The notes beneath the pieces are model-generated. The model saw only the letters and a list, made by a program, of their open reading frames with translations. It had not been told where the DNA came from and made no database searches. DNA of 64,000 nucleotides, taken from the NCBI RefSeq assembly GCF_000308695.1, contig NZ_BAGG01000046.1, positions 19,216 to 83,215 of the forward strand, read 5' to 3'. Origin of the DNA: Nocardia takedensis NBRC 100417 (lineage in GTDB: Bacteria > Actinomycetota > Actinomycetes > Mycobacteriales > Mycobacteriaceae). This document shows positions 40,310 to 50,946 of the stretch, one piece after another (within the stretch, counting starts at the first letter, position 1; each line of letters opens with the position of its first letter). A program made the translations under genes and the position numbers.

Positions 40310-41417
40310 TCCGGGCGCGGACGCCCGACAGCTGACCGAACTCGGCTACTACGCCCTGTCCCGACACCCCGTCACGCCCGCGGAACTCGCCGCCGAGGCC
40401 GGGGTGGCCGACCGGCTCGGCTTCGGGGCGGCGTTCGTCTCCGAGCGGTTCAACATCAAGGACGCCGCCGTGCTGGCGGGTGCGCTGGCCGCGTCCTCCA
40501 CCCGGCTCGGCGTGGCGACCGCCGCCACCAACCACCACACGCGCCACCCCATCGTCACCGCGACGATGGGCGCGACCGTCGCCGAACTCAGCGGCGGCCG
40601 TTTCGCGCTCGGCCTCGGTCGCGGCATCGACCCGCAGTGGCAGATCCTCGGCCTGCCCACGGTGACCGCGGCGCAGCTGACCGAGATCGCCGAGATCCTG
40701 CGGCGGCTGTGGCGCGGGGAGACGGTGCTCGGGCACGACGGCGCGATCGGGTCCTACCCGGTGCTGCACCTGGGCGTCACCCTCGATCCGCCGCCGCCGA
40801 TCCTGCTGGTCACCATGAGTCCGCGGACGCTGCGTCTGGCGGGGCACATCGCCGACGCCGTCGTCCTGCACACCTTCCTGAGCGACGAGGCGACCGCGCG
40901 GGCGGTCGCGACGGTGCGCGAGGCGGCGACCGCGGCGGGCCGCGATCCGGACTCGGTGCGGATCTGGTCGGTGCTGGCCACCGTCGGCGACGAGTTGGCC
41001 GAGACCGACCGGCTGCGTCGCCTCTACGGCCGGCTGGCCACCTACCTCCAGGGCTATCCCGACGTGCTGATGCGCGCGAACAGTTGGCACGCCGCCGATC
41101 TGGACCGCGTCCGGGCCGCCACGGCCTTCACCGCCGCGCGCGGCGCGATCGACGCCACCGCGACACCGGCGGAATTGGCCGAGCTGGCCGAGATCGTGCC
41201 CGCGGCGTGGGTGCGCGACAGCGCGACCGGGTCGCCCCGCGCCCGCGCGGAGGCCGTCGACCGGCAGTTCGGGCTGGGCGTGGATTCGGTGATCCTGCAC
41301 GGCGTCACCCCCACCGAGGCGGCCCCCGTGCTGGCCGCCTACCGCACCCTCGCGCCGCCCGAGCGCGCCCGCCCCGCCAATCCGGGGCGCAACGACCGGT
41401 CAGGAGTCCGTCCGTGA
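40296..41417 (+). CDS. LLM-class F420-dependent oxidoreductase (TIGR03857-like)
   Basis: 373 residues, luciferase-like monooxygenase TIM barrel. N-terminal ELGYYALSRHPVTP, FVSERFNIKDAAV (about residue 48) and the ATAATNHHTRHP strand (about 75) are typical of the F420-dependent subgroup that also occurs in mycobacterial cholesterol gene regions (Rv3520c-like). F420 rather than FMN use is inferred from the subgroup. GTG 40296 is preceded by GGGAG. It overlaps the truncated fadD17 by 14 bp and the phosphotransferase by 4 bp, forming one operon. Confidence 0.87.
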   Translation: MSQGDPGADARQLTELGYYALSRHPVTPAELAAEAGVADRLGFGAAFVSERFNIKDAAVLAGALAASSTRLGVATAATNHHTRHPIVTATMGATVAELSGGRFALGLGRGIDPQWQILGLPTVTAAQLTEIAEILRRLWRGETVLGHDGAIGSYPVLHLGVTLDPPPPILLVTMSPRTLRLAGHIADAVVLHTFLSDEATARAVATVREAATAAGRDPDSVRIWSVLATVGDELAETDRLRRLYGRLATYLQGYPDVLMRANSWHAADLDRVRAATAFTAARGAIDATATPAELAELAEIVPAAWVRDSATGSPRARAEAVDRQFGLGVDSVILHGVTPTEAAPVLAAYRTLAPPERARPANPGRNDRSGVRP

Positions 41418-42490
41418 GTATCGAATCGCCCCTGCCGCAAGACCTCTCGGCACCGACCGAGATCGGCGGACTCACCCCGGACTGGCTGACCGCCGCGCTG
41501 CGCGCGCACGGCCGCGACGTCGTGGTCGACACCGTCACCGCGACACCGGTGGGCTCGGGACAGATGGCGGGCTCCTACCGCCTGTCGCTGACCACCAGCG
41601 CGGGCGACCTGCCCGCCACGCTCATCGCCAAACTCGCCGAAGGTCCCGAGGAGCACCGCAGTTTCGGGTCCGGCGCGTTCCGCAACGAGGTCCGCTTCTA
41701 CCGCGACCTGGCCCCGACCGTGCGGGTGCCGGTGCCGGGCTGTCACGCGGCGGTCGCCTCGGAATCCGGCAGCGAATTCGTCCTGCTGCTCGACGATCTC
41801 GCGCCCGCCCGCCAAGGCGACCAGATCGCGGGGTGCACGGTCGCGCAGGCGCGGGCGGTGGCCCTGGCGGCCGCCGGCCTGCACGCGCCGCGCTGGAACG
41901 ACCCGACGCTGCTCGAGACGCCGGGGCTGAGTCTGCCGACCGAGGACGACCGCGAGCTGATGGAATCGGTGCTCGCGCCGATGGCCGAGGTGTTCCTGGG
42001 GCGCTTCGCCGATCGGCTCACCGACGCCGAACGCGCGACGGTGGACTGGTTGGTGGCCGCCGCCGGACCTTGGCTGGTCGCGCCCACCTCGAATTTCGCG
42101 CTGCTGCACGGCGATCTGCGGGTCGACAACGTGATGTTCGCGCCCGACGGCACGGTCACCGTGCTGGACTGGCAGACGATCACGCCGGGACAACCGTTGC
42201 GCGACATCGCCTTCCTGCTCGCGACCAGCCTTACCGTCGCCGACCGTCGCGCGCACGAGGACGCGATCGTGGCCGACTACCACCGCGCGCTGCTCGACCT
42301 CGGGGTCACCGACTACACCGCCGAGCAGTGCCGCCGCGACTACGTCGACTCGCTGATCCAGGCTCCGCTGATCATCGTGTTCGGCTGCGGCGCGGCCGCG
42401 CCGACGCCGCGCGGGGACCGCATGTTCCACACCATGCTCGAGCGCGCCGCCGCCGCCGTGGGCGATCTGGTCCCGGGGGCGCTGCGCTGA
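41414..42490 (+). CDS. Phosphotransferase family protein (aminoglycoside-kinase fold)
   Basis: 358 residues with the APH/choline kinase fold. Catalytic loop HGDLRVDNVMF (about residue 232, with the catalytic Asp and Asn) and the metal-binding aspartate in VLDWQTITPG (about 253) are present; the N-terminal lobe holds a GSGQMAGSYRL nucleotide-loop segment and the LIAKL lysine. Relatives in lipid/steroid gene clusters are thought to phosphorylate hydroxylated or CoA-linked metabolites; the substrate is unknown. GTG overlaps the preceding stop (GTGA). Confidence 0.85.
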   Translation: MSIESPLPQDLSAPTEIGGLTPDWLTAALRAHGRDVVVDTVTATPVGSGQMAGSYRLSLTTSAGDLPATLIAKLAEGPEEHRSFGSGAFRNEVRFYRDLAPTVRVPVPGCHAAVASESGSEFVLLLDDLAPARQGDQIAGCTVAQARAVALAAAGLHAPRWNDPTLLETPGLSLPTEDDRELMESVLAPMAEVFLGRFADRLTDAERATVDWLVAAAGPWLVAPTSNFALLHGDLRVDNVMFAPDGTVTVLDWQTITPGQPLRDIAFLLATSLTVADRRAHEDAIVADYHRALLDLGVTDYTAEQCRRDYVDSLIQAPLIIVFGCGAAAPTPRGDRMFHTMLERAAAAVGDLVPGALR

Positions 42491-42510
42491 GTCGACCCGG
42501 GCGCGGGAAA

Positions 42511-42534
42511 GCGGGCCGTCGCGCGACGGCCCGC
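42511..42534. terminator. Bidirectional terminator, perfect 24-bp palindrome
   Basis: GCGGGCCGTCGC pairs with GCGACGGCCCGC with no spacer between the arms, located between the convergent phosphotransferase and SDR genes. Confidence 0.65.
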
Positions 42535-42542
42535 CCGTCCGG

Positions 42543-43319
42543 TCAGGAGTTCTCGGCGGCCTCGGCCATCGCGGAGATCCGTTTCAGCACATCGGGATAG
42601 CGGCGCAGGTGCGCGCCGCCGTTGAGGTCGACGGCGCTGCCGGTCATCCAGCGGGCGCGGTCGGAGGCCAGGAAGGCCACCATGTCGGCGATCTCCTCGG
42701 GCTGTCCGCTGCGCCCGAGCGGGGTGTTGTCGAGGTATTCCTCGGTCAGGCCCGGCACCAGCGAGATCCCGGCCACCAGCGGCGTGTCGACCAGACCGGG
42801 GGAGATGGCGTTGACCCGCACGCCGCGTTCGGCGAGTTCGAGCGCGGCCACCTCGACCAGCATCAGCACACCGGCCTTGGCCGCGCAGTAGGAGGCCATT
42901 CCGGCGCCCGGTTGACGGCCGTTGAGCGAGGCGATGCAGATGATGCTGCCCCCGTCGACGATGTGCCGTCCGGCGTGCTTGAGGATCAGGAAGGTCCCGG
43001 TCAGGCAGACGTCGATGGTCGACTGCCAGTGCGCGAGTTCGAGTTCGGTGATCGGGCCGGGCACCGACAGGCCCGCGCTGCTGACCACCGTGTGCACGCC
43101 GCGCAGCCTCTGCAACCCTTCGCTCACGGCGGTCTCGTCGGAGACGTCCATCTCGATCGCCGACACCTGCGGGCCGATCTCGGCGGCGGCGGCCGCGGCC
43201 TTGTCCTCGTCGATGTCGGCAATGGTCACCCGGAAGCCGTCGGCGACCAGCGCCCGGACACTGGCCAATCCGATGCCGGACGCCCCGCCGACCACGAGTG
43301 CGCTGCGTTGCTCGCTCAT
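42543..43319 (-). CDS. Short-chain dehydrogenase/reductase
   Basis: 258-residue classical SDR: cofactor motif GGASGIG at about residues 11-17, the acidic residue after beta-2 (ADIDEDK) indicating NAD preference, SSAG near 82, a catalytic serine in the IASLNGRQ region and the YxxxK pair YCAAK (about 152). It is the third gene of a minus-strand operon flavin monooxygenase, hydrolase, SDR; its ATG overlaps the hydrolase stop by 4 bp. The trio resembles the content of the mycobacterial mymA operon, though gene order and similarity need a search. Confidence 0.9.
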   Translation of the reverse strand: MSEQRSALVVGGASGIGLASVRALVADGFRVTIADIDEDKAAAAAAEIGPQVSAIEMDVSDETAVSEGLQRLRGVHTVVSSAGLSVPGPITELELAHWQSTIDVCLTGTFLILKHAGRHIVDGGSIICIASLNGRQPGAGMASYCAAKAGVLMLVEVAALELAERGVRVNAISPGLVDTPLVAGISLVPGLTEEYLDNTPLGRSGQPEEIADMVAFLASDRARWMTGSAVDLNGGAHLRRYPDVLKRISAMAEAAENS

Positions 43320-44278
43320 ACCGTTTCCCTCGATCCCGTGACGGTGTCCCACGGCGCGGACCCGTCGCGGAGCAGATGCCGCCGCAGGAAGTGCACCTGG
43401 TGCTCGACGGCGGATTCGAACCACGGGTTGCCGGGGAACAGGTCGAAATGGTCGCACGGGTAGTGTCGCACTTCCGCGCGGGCCTTGACCGCCGCCTTGG
43501 CCGCCGCGTACGGCGGTGCGGCGCCGTCGAAGTCGGCGATCTGCATCAGGACCGGGGCCACGATGCGGTCGGCGTTCCGGTCGGCCCGGTAGCCGCCGAT
43601 CTCGAGCCCGACCGCCGCGTCGACCTCGTTGCGCCAGGTCGGCCCGGCCAGGGCCAGGTAGCGCTCGTAGTAGCCCTCCCCGGTCAGCGCCGCGTGTTCG
43701 CCGGGCCGCCCCACCAGCGGCAGCATCCTCGGCGCGGCCCCGAACCGGCCCGCGACGGCGCTGCGCACACCGCTGACGGTGGAGCGGGCCAGCGCGCCGA
43801 GGCCGACCTGAGCCAGCGCGTGCCGTCCGGCCGCGATCCCGTCGACCATCGGCACCATCGCGATGACCGCGGCCACGTCGCTCCGGTCGGCGGCGACGGT
43901 GAGCGCGTGTCCGCCCGCCTGCGAGACGCCCCACAGGACGACCCGGCCCGCGTCGACCTCGGGGCGCGCCCCGGCGGCGACGACGGCCGCGCGGTAGTCC
44001 TGGACCTGCGCGGTCAGCGAGACACGTTGACGCGGTTCGCCTTCGGACGCGCCGAAGCCGCGGTAGTCGAAGGCGAACACGGCCAGTCCGGCGGCGGCCA
44101 GACGGTCCGCGAACGGCGCGAGGCCGGAGTCCTTGGTGCCGCCGAAACCGTGCGCCATCACCACGACCGGGCAACCCGAGGGTGTCGCGAACGGGCTGTC
44201 CGCGGCGGGGGCGAAGTACCACGCGTCGCAGGTGACCCCGTGGGAGTCGAAGCTGATCCGCTGGTGTCCGGTGCTCAC
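43316..44278 (-). CDS. Alpha/beta hydrolase
   Basis: 320 residues with a complete hydrolase fold: oxyanion region AHGFGGTKDSG (about residue 38), nucleophile elbow GVSQAG (serine about 120) and the histidine in CDHFDLFPGN near residue 290. The GxSxxG variant is typical of dienelactone/peptidase-like hydrolases. GTG start overlapping the monooxygenase stop (GTGA). It likely cleaves an ester or lactone, which would fit a product of a Baeyer-Villiger type oxidation by the gene before it; that link is inference. Confidence 0.87.
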   Translation of the reverse strand: MSTGHQRISFDSHGVTCDAWYFAPAADSPFATPSGCPVVVMAHGFGGTKDSGLAPFADRLAAAGLAVFAFDYRGFGASEGEPRQRVSLTAQVQDYRAAVVAAGARPEVDAGRVVLWGVSQAGGHALTVAADRSDVAAVIAMVPMVDGIAAGRHALAQVGLGALARSTVSGVRSAVAGRFGAAPRMLPLVGRPGEHAALTGEGYYERYLALAGPTWRNEVDAAVGLEIGGYRADRNADRIVAPVLMQIADFDGAAPPYAAAKAAVKARAEVRHYPCDHFDLFPGNPWFESAVEHQVHFLRRHLLRDGSAPWDTVTGSRETV

Positions 44279-45651
44279 TGGAGTGCTCCCGTCGCGGCGG
44301 GGGCGTCGGTGCGGCCCGCCCAGTTCGGTGGTCCCTGCACCTTCGCGCGGCGCGCGCCCGCCGGCAGTTCGCGGGTCCGCATGTCGTGTTCGTAGAGGAA
44401 GTAGTCGACCTGCTGGGTGTGCCGGGGTCGGTCGAGCAGGTGCCCGGTGTAGAACGCCTGGTCGGCGGCGATGACCTCGCGCATGCGTTCCGGCGTCGGC
44501 AGCCGGTACCGTCCCGCCGCGTAGGCCCCCACCAGGCGTGCCTGACATTCCACGAACGGGAACAGCGTCGGCGTGGCCTGGGCGAATCCGGCGAAGACCA
44601 GATCCTCGATCCCCGGCACGAACATCCGCTTGTAGAGGTCGATGCGGTTGTCGGGGGCGCTGAGGAATTCCGGGTCGAAGAACGGGAAGGTGATGTTGTA
44701 GCCGGTGGCGTAGACGATGACGTCGAAATCGTCGCTGGTGCCGTCGGTGAAGTGCACCGTGCGGTCGTCGAGTCGCGCGATGTCGGGTTTGGCGACGACG
44801 TCGCCGGAGCCCAGGCGCAGCGGCAGTTCCACCGACTGGGTGGGGTGCGCCTCGAAGAATTTGTGGTTGGGGGTGGGCAGGCCGTAGTTCTCCGGGCGGC
44901 CCGCGGTGAGGGGTTGGCCCCACTGGGCGATCTTGCGCTGCCAGGAGTAGGGGAAATACGGGTAGGTCTTGTAGTACTTGTCGGCGGGGCGGCCCGCGAT
45001 GTACTTGGGCACGATCCACGCGCCCGAGCGGGTCGACAGGGTCAGGCTGTTGCCCAGCGCCTTGGACGACAGCTCCACGGCGATGTCGGCGGCGCTGTTG
45101 CCCAGGCCGACGACCAGGATGCGCTGATCGGAGAAGTCCATCGGGGTGCGCGGGTCGATGTAGTGGTGGGCGTGCAGGGTGACGCCGCTGAATTCGCCGG
45201 GGAACCGCGGGTAGCGCGGGTCCCAGTGGTGGCCGTTGGCGACGACGAGCAGGTCGAAGTGGCGCGTGCCGGTGCGCTGGGTCCGCAGTTCCCACCCGCC
45301 GCCGGGCAGCCTGTGGGCGTGTTCGACGCCGTTCTCGAACTCGATGTGCTCGGTGAGTCCGAAGGCCGCGCAGTAGTCGTCGAGGTACTGCTTGATCAAG
45401 GTGTGGTGCGGGAAGTCCGGGTAGTGCGCCGGCATCGGGAAATCCCGCAGGGAGAGTTGATGTTTGGAGGTGTCGATGTGCAGTGACCGGTAGGCGCTGC
45501 TGTGCCCGTTCGGGTTGCCGAAGGCCCAGTTGCCCCCGACCCGATCCGAGGATTCGAAGCTCACGTAGTCCACGCCGTAGTCGTTGAGCATCTTGCCCGC
45601 GGTCACACCGCTGATACCGGCCCCGATCACCGCGGTCCGCGGTTGGTTCAT
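44275..45651 (-). CDS. Flavin-containing monooxygenase
   Basis: 458 residues. FAD motif GAGISG at 10-15, the FMO identifying motif FSGVTLHAHHY (FxGxxxHxxxY, about residue 155), NADPH motif GLGNSA near 180 and the ATGYN segment (about 320). It belongs to the FMO/Baeyer-Villiger group that inserts oxygen into ketones or oxidises S/N atoms. ATG 45651 is chosen over the upstream in-frame ATG because of the AAAGGACGGG ribosome binding site. First gene of the minus-strand operon and divergent from the TetR gene at 45795. Confidence 0.9.
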   Translation of the reverse strand: MNQPRTAVIGAGISGVTAGKMLNDYGVDYVSFESSDRVGGNWAFGNPNGHSSAYRSLHIDTSKHQLSLRDFPMPAHYPDFPHHTLIKQYLDDYCAAFGLTEHIEFENGVEHAHRLPGGGWELRTQRTGTRHFDLLVVANGHHWDPRYPRFPGEFSGVTLHAHHYIDPRTPMDFSDQRILVVGLGNSAADIAVELSSKALGNSLTLSTRSGAWIVPKYIAGRPADKYYKTYPYFPYSWQRKIAQWGQPLTAGRPENYGLPTPNHKFFEAHPTQSVELPLRLGSGDVVAKPDIARLDDRTVHFTDGTSDDFDVIVYATGYNITFPFFDPEFLSAPDNRIDLYKRMFVPGIEDLVFAGFAQATPTLFPFVECQARLVGAYAAGRYRLPTPERMREVIAADQAFYTGHLLDRPRHTQQVDYFLYEHDMRTRELPAGARRAKVQGPPNWAGRTDAPAATGALQ

Positions 45652-45670
45652 GACCCGTCCTTTCACGCCG

Positions 45671-45697
45671 TGTAGACAGATTCAAGATTGTGTCTAC
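45671..45697. promoter_or_regulatory. Operator-like inverted repeat between the FMO operon and a TetR gene
   Basis: GTAGACA and TGTCTAC, 7-bp perfect arms separated by 12 bp, in the 143-bp region between divergent genes. It probably binds the TetR protein encoded at 45795. Confidence 0.5.
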
Positions 45698-45794
45698 TGG
45701 TAGTCACATTCCCAGATCTGTCCACCCCTTGTTAGGGTTTTCGGGAAACCCGCTGCCGTTCCCCGTGGGACGATCGGACCCGGAAGGGAGACGC

Positions 45795-46392
45795 GTGACG
45801 GAGACGCCGACGATCACCGTGGTGGACCGCCTGCTCGACGCCGCCCAGAAACTGCTGGCGGACAAGGGGATACGGGCGACGACGGTCAGCGAGGTGGCCG
45901 AGGAGGCGGGGGTGTCGCGCGCCTGGCTCTACCGGCACTTCCCGGACAAGTCCGCGCTGCTCGGCGCGGCGATCGTCAAACTCAACACCACCTTCTGGAA
46001 CGACGCGCGCGCCGAACTCGACGCCATCGCGACCTTCGGCGACCAACTCGCCGCGGGCGTGCGCATCGGGCGCGGGGCCTACGACGACCCGGGCGCGCTG
46101 CTGATGCGCCTGCGCACCGAGGAACCCGAGGAGTTCGCGGTGTGCGCGGGCGTCGGCGTCTCCGGTCTGGTGCCGGATCTGGCCCGCTTCTGGCGGCCCT
46201 ACGTCGACGCGGCCGTCGAGCGCGGGGAGATCCACCCGGACCACGACCGGACGGCGGTGGCCGAATGGGTGGCGCGAATCCTCATCAGCCTGGGCACCAT
46301 GCACGGCGACACCGTCGACCCCGACGACGTCGCCGCGGTGGGCGAGCACATGCGCCGCTACGTGCTGCCGGGCCTGCGGGCCGACCCGAACC

Positions 46393-46400
<8 letters not shown>
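45795..46400 (+). CDS. TetR-family regulator of the FMO operon
   Basis: 201 residues with an N-terminal helix-turn-helix (VSEVAEEAGVSRAWLYRHFPDKSALLGA, about residues 29-55 in two helices) and a C-terminal regulatory domain. GTG 45795 has GGAAGGGAG upstream; the frame extends to 45690 but that part spans the operator and is unlikely to be coding. It is divergent from the FMO-hydrolase-SDR operon. The 3' end overlaps that of the next TetR gene, on the other strand, by 8 bp. Confidence 0.87.
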
Positions 46401-47741
<1,341 letters not shown>

Positions 47742-47753
47742 ACCGGGCCCGGA

Positions 47754-48791
47754 TCAGACCGGGACGTAGGCCGCGCCCATCTCGCGGAAGATCCCGCTCG
47801 CGGGCGTGGCGCCGGACAGGGCGTCGGCGGCCAGCACGACCGCCGCGCCCGTCCAGGTGGTGCGTTCCTCGGGCCAGCGCTTACCGTCGGCGAAGACCAG
47901 ACCCGTCCAGTAGGACCCGTCGAGTTCGCGCAGATGCTGCATGGCGGCGAACAATTCGCGTGCCCGCGCCCCGTCGCCCAGGGTGTCCAGCGCCATCACC
48001 AACTCGCAGGTCTCCGCGCCGGTGACCCACGGGCGATCGGACACGCAGCGGATGCCGATGTTGCCCACCACGAATTCGTTCCAGCGCGCGGCGATCCGCT
48101 CCTGCCCGGCCGCCCCGGTCAGCACACCGCACAGCACCGGGTAGTACCAGTCCATCGAGTACCGGTCCTTGGCCGTGAACGCCTCGGGCCGGTGCCGCAG
48201 GGCGTTGGCCAACCGCACCGCCGCGGCCTCCCAGTCGGGACGGTCCTCGCCCATCCGCTCGGCCAAGGCGAGCGCGCAGCGGATGCTGTGGTGGATGCTC
48301 GAACACCCGGTCACCAGCGCCTCGGTGACCACCTCGCCCGAAGCGGTGGCGGCCCAATGGATCTGGCCGTGCTCACCGCGCATGCCGAGCACGAAATCGA
48401 TGCCCGCCCGCACGCTGGGCCACAACTCGCGCGCGAACGGCAGATCGCCGGTGCACAGCAGATGGTGCCAGACACCCGTCGCCAAGTAGGCGCAGAAATT
48501 GCTGTCGCTGTCGTCGAATTCCACCGCGTCGCCGCGGAACTGGCGCGGCCAGGAGCCGTCGGCGCGCTGGGTGGCCGCCGACCAGCGGTAGGCGGCGCGC
48601 GCCTCGTCGTAGAGGCCGGTGGCGCTGAGCGCCATCGCCGACTCCACGTGATCCCACGGATCGGTGTGGCCGCCGCGGAACCACGGGATCGCGCCCGAGG
48701 GCTGCTGTTCGGCGGCGATGGATTCGGCGGTGCGCAGACTCTGTCGGCGACTGAGCGCCCCGGGGACGAACGGCAGCTCAGGCCGCGGCAC
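47754..48791 (-). CDS. Prenyltransferase-like (alpha/alpha)6 toroid protein
   Basis: 345 residues rich in Trp and repeated helical units, e.g. [20 protein letters not shown] and [21 protein letters not shown], with a late [20 protein letters not shown]. The pattern resembles prenyltransferase/squalene-cyclase and six-hairpin glycosidase barrels; homologues tend to be named prenyltransferase. The DDSD stretch is not a convincing DxDD cyclase motif, so catalytic role is unproven. GTG 48791 overlaps the methyltransferase by 14 bp, forming an operon with it and the glycosyltransferase. Confidence 0.7.
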   Translation of the reverse strand: MPRPELPFVPGALSRRQSLRTAESIAAEQQPSGAIPWFRGGHTDPWDHVESAMALSATGLYDEARAAYRWSAATQRADGSWPRQFRGDAVEFDDSDSNFCAYLATGVWHHLLCTGDLPFARELWPSVRAGIDFVLGMRGEHGQIHWAATASGEVVTEALVTGCSSIHHSIRCALALAERMGEDRPDWEAAAVRLANALRHRPEAFTAKDRYSMDWYYPVLCGVLTGAAGQERIAARWNEFVVGNIGIRCVSDRPWVTGAETCELVMALDTLGDGARARELFAAMQHLRELDGSYWTGLVFADGKRWPEERTTWTGAAVVLAADALSGATPASGIFREMGAAYVPV

Positions 48792-49509
48792 GTCGCACCG
48801 CCGGTTTGGCGAAGTACAGGGCCACGCTCTTGCCGACCAGCGGATCCAACAGGGTCTCCGCGAGCCGGGTGGTGCGTGGTCTGCCCATCATGTCCCAGAC
48901 CAGCAGTTTGTGATACGCCTTGACCAGCGGGTGGTCGTCCTTGCGCACGCCCACCGCGCATTTGAGCCACCAGTACGGCGCGTGCAGCGCGTGCGCGTGG
49001 TGGCGGTGGGTGAAACGCACGCCGTTGGCGTGGATCTTGCCGCGCAGTTCGTCGGCGCGATAGATGCGCACGTGCCCGCCCTCGTTGGAGTGGTACTCCG
49101 TGGACAGCGCCCAGCACAGGCGTTCGGGCAGCCAGCGCGGCACCGTCACCACCAGTTGTCCGCCGGGCCGCAGCACCCGCACCAACTCGGCGATGGCCGC
49201 GTCGTCGTGCGGGATGTGTTCGAGGATCTCCGAGGCGATGACCACGTCGAACTCCTCGTCGTCGAAGGGCAGCGCGAGCGCGTCGCCGCGCACCGTGCGC
49301 GCGCTCGCCCCCGGCGGGACCTCCCGCGCCTCAGCCATCGCGCCGAACATGACCTCCACCCCGGCCAGTTCCTCGGCGTCCTGATCGAAGGCCACGACGT
49401 CCGCGCCGCGCCGGTACGCCTCGAAGGAGTGCCTGCCCGCACCGCAGCCGACGTCGATGACGCGGGTGCCCGCGCCGATCGCGAGGCGATCGAAATCGAC
49501 TGTCAGCAT
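48778..49509 (-). CDS. Class I SAM-dependent methyltransferase
   Basis: 243 residues with the UbiE/COQ5-type layout: motif [14 protein letters not shown] (about residues 16-28), acidic AFDQDAEEL (about 38), [25 protein letters not shown] (split, about 72-96) and [13 protein letters not shown] (about 111). The acceptor is probably a lipid- or sugar-linked intermediate given the neighbours; not known. ATG 49509 overlaps the glycosyltransferase stop by 7 bp. Confidence 0.87.
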   Translation of the reverse strand: MLTVDFDRLAIGAGTRVIDVGCGAGRHSFEAYRRGADVVAFDQDAEELAGVEVMFGAMAEAREVPPGASARTVRGDALALPFDDEEFDVVIASEILEHIPHDDAAIAELVRVLRPGGQLVVTVPRWLPERLCWALSTEYHSNEGGHVRIYRADELRGKIHANGVRFTHRHHAHALHAPYWWLKCAVGVRKDDHPLVKAYHKLLVWDMMGRPRTTRLAETLLDPLVGKSVALYFAKPAVRRAAA

Positions 49510-50777
49510 GCGGAACCTCCGGTGTGGTGCGGGGGCAGCGCCCCGGCGGCGGTGCGCCGGTCGATGGCCCGTTGGTAGACCTGGGCGGTGCGCGCGGCGA
49601 CCGAGGCCCAGCTGAAGACGCTCACCGCGCGTTCGCGGCAGGCCAGTTCCATCCGCGCGCGCTGCTGCGGCGCGTCGAGCAGCGCGCCGATGGCGCGGGC
49701 GAGCGCGACCGGGTCGCCCGGTTCGATGAGTTCGGCGCACACGCCCGCTTCGCCGACCACTTCCGGCAGCGCGCCGGTGCGGCTGACCACCAAGGGCGTG
49801 CCGCTGGCCATCGCCTCCACCGCGGGCAGCGAGAAACCCTCGTACAGCGAAGGGATGCAGGCGATCTCGGCCGAGCGCAGCAGTTCGGCCAATTTGCGGT
49901 CGCTCACTCCGCTGCGCACGGTGACGATGTCGGACAGGCCGAGTTCGGCGATCGCCTTCTCGGTCGCGCCGTTGGGCTCGAGGCGGGCGACCAACTGCAA
50001 TTCGACGCTGTGCGAGAGCCGCAGCCGGGTCAACGCCTGGAGCAGGTGGTTGATGCCCTTGAGCGGTTTGTCGGCCGAGGCGACCGCCACGATGCGCCCG
50101 GGCACGCGCGGCGCGGTCCCCGGGGAGAACAGCGCGGTGTCCACCCCGAGCGGCACCACTTCCACCTGGGCGGGGTCGATCGCGAAATCGGCGACGATGT
50201 CGGCGGCCGAGGACGAGGACACCGTCAACAGATCCGGAATCCTCTGCGCCACACGCTGTTGCATACCGAGGAAGCCGTACCAGCGGCGCACGAGCGGTTT
50301 GCGCCGCCAGATCGCGGCGGCGAGGTCGACCTCGCGGTCGCGGGTGATGGGGTGGTGGATGGTCGCCACCAGCGGCAGCATCCGCGCGATGTCGAGCAGA
50401 CCGCTGCCCAGGCACTGATTGTCGTGCACCACATCGAATTCCGCGACGCGCTCGCGCAGCAGTCGGGCCGCGCGCAGACTGAAGGTGCGCGGCTCGGGGA
50501 AGCCCGCGGTCCACATCGTCGCCAGTTCCAGCAGGTCGATCCGGTCGCGGATCTCGCTGGGCCGCGGGGTGCGGAACGGGTCGTCCTCGCGGTAGAGGTC
50601 CAGACTCGGCACCTCGGTCAGCCGGACCCGCTCGTCGAGATCCTCGGGATAGGGCGGCCCGGAGAAGATTTCGACCTCGTGCCCCAATTCGACCAGACCG
50701 GTGCTCAGTCGACGGATGTACACGCCCTGGCCGCCGCAGTGGGCTTTGCTTCGGTAGGACAACAAAGCAATGCGCAC
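49503..50777 (-). CDS. Glycosyltransferase family 4 protein
   Basis: 424-residue GT-B fold enzyme. N-terminal [18 protein letters not shown] gives the glycine-rich acceptor loop; the C-terminal donor domain has the [14 protein letters not shown] motif (ExxxxxxxE, about residue 305), typical of retaining GT4 enzymes. Donor and acceptor unknown. GTG start with GAAGGAAG upstream. First gene of the operon glycosyltransferase, methyltransferase, prenyltransferase-like. It transcribes away from the aldehyde dehydrogenase cluster. Confidence 0.87.
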   Translation of the reverse strand: MRIALLSYRSKAHCGGQGVYIRRLSTGLVELGHEVEIFSGPPYPEDLDERVRLTEVPSLDLYREDDPFRTPRPSEIRDRIDLLELATMWTAGFPEPRTFSLRAARLLRERVAEFDVVHDNQCLGSGLLDIARMLPLVATIHHPITRDREVDLAAAIWRRKPLVRRWYGFLGMQQRVAQRIPDLLTVSSSSAADIVADFAIDPAQVEVVPLGVDTALFSPGTAPRVPGRIVAVASADKPLKGINHLLQALTRLRLSHSVELQLVARLEPNGATEKAIAELGLSDIVTVRSGVSDRKLAELLRSAEIACIPSLYEGFSLPAVEAMASGTPLVVSRTGALPEVVGEAGVCAELIEPGDPVALARAIGALLDAPQQRARMELACRERAVSVFSWASVAARTAQVYQRAIDRRTAAGALPPHHTGGSAC

Positions 50778-50946
50778 TAGCGGCTTCCTTCGTCGGCGGA
50801 CGGATCGATACCGGGTAGTCTGCCCGATGCCGGACCGGGTCGCGCGTCGGCCACGGCTCTCGGCGCGTTGCCCGCGGTGCGAGACCCGCCGGTCACCGGG
50901 CGGTATCGGATCGTGCCGGTCACCCGGCGGTCGCTGCTCATGCCGG

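Noticed and set aside
43316..45685. 789-codon minus frame that could look like a fusion protein upstream of the hydrolase
   Set aside because: The upstream part is the out-of-frame shadow of the flavin monooxygenase; the hydrolase has its own GTG with a 4-bp overlap.
50778..50946. Repeated CCGGTCAC-CGGGCGGT-like units between the glycosyltransferase and aldehyde dehydrogenase genes, as a possible repeat array
   Set aside because: Only two or three imperfect copies with irregular spacing; not a CRISPR array or transposon end.
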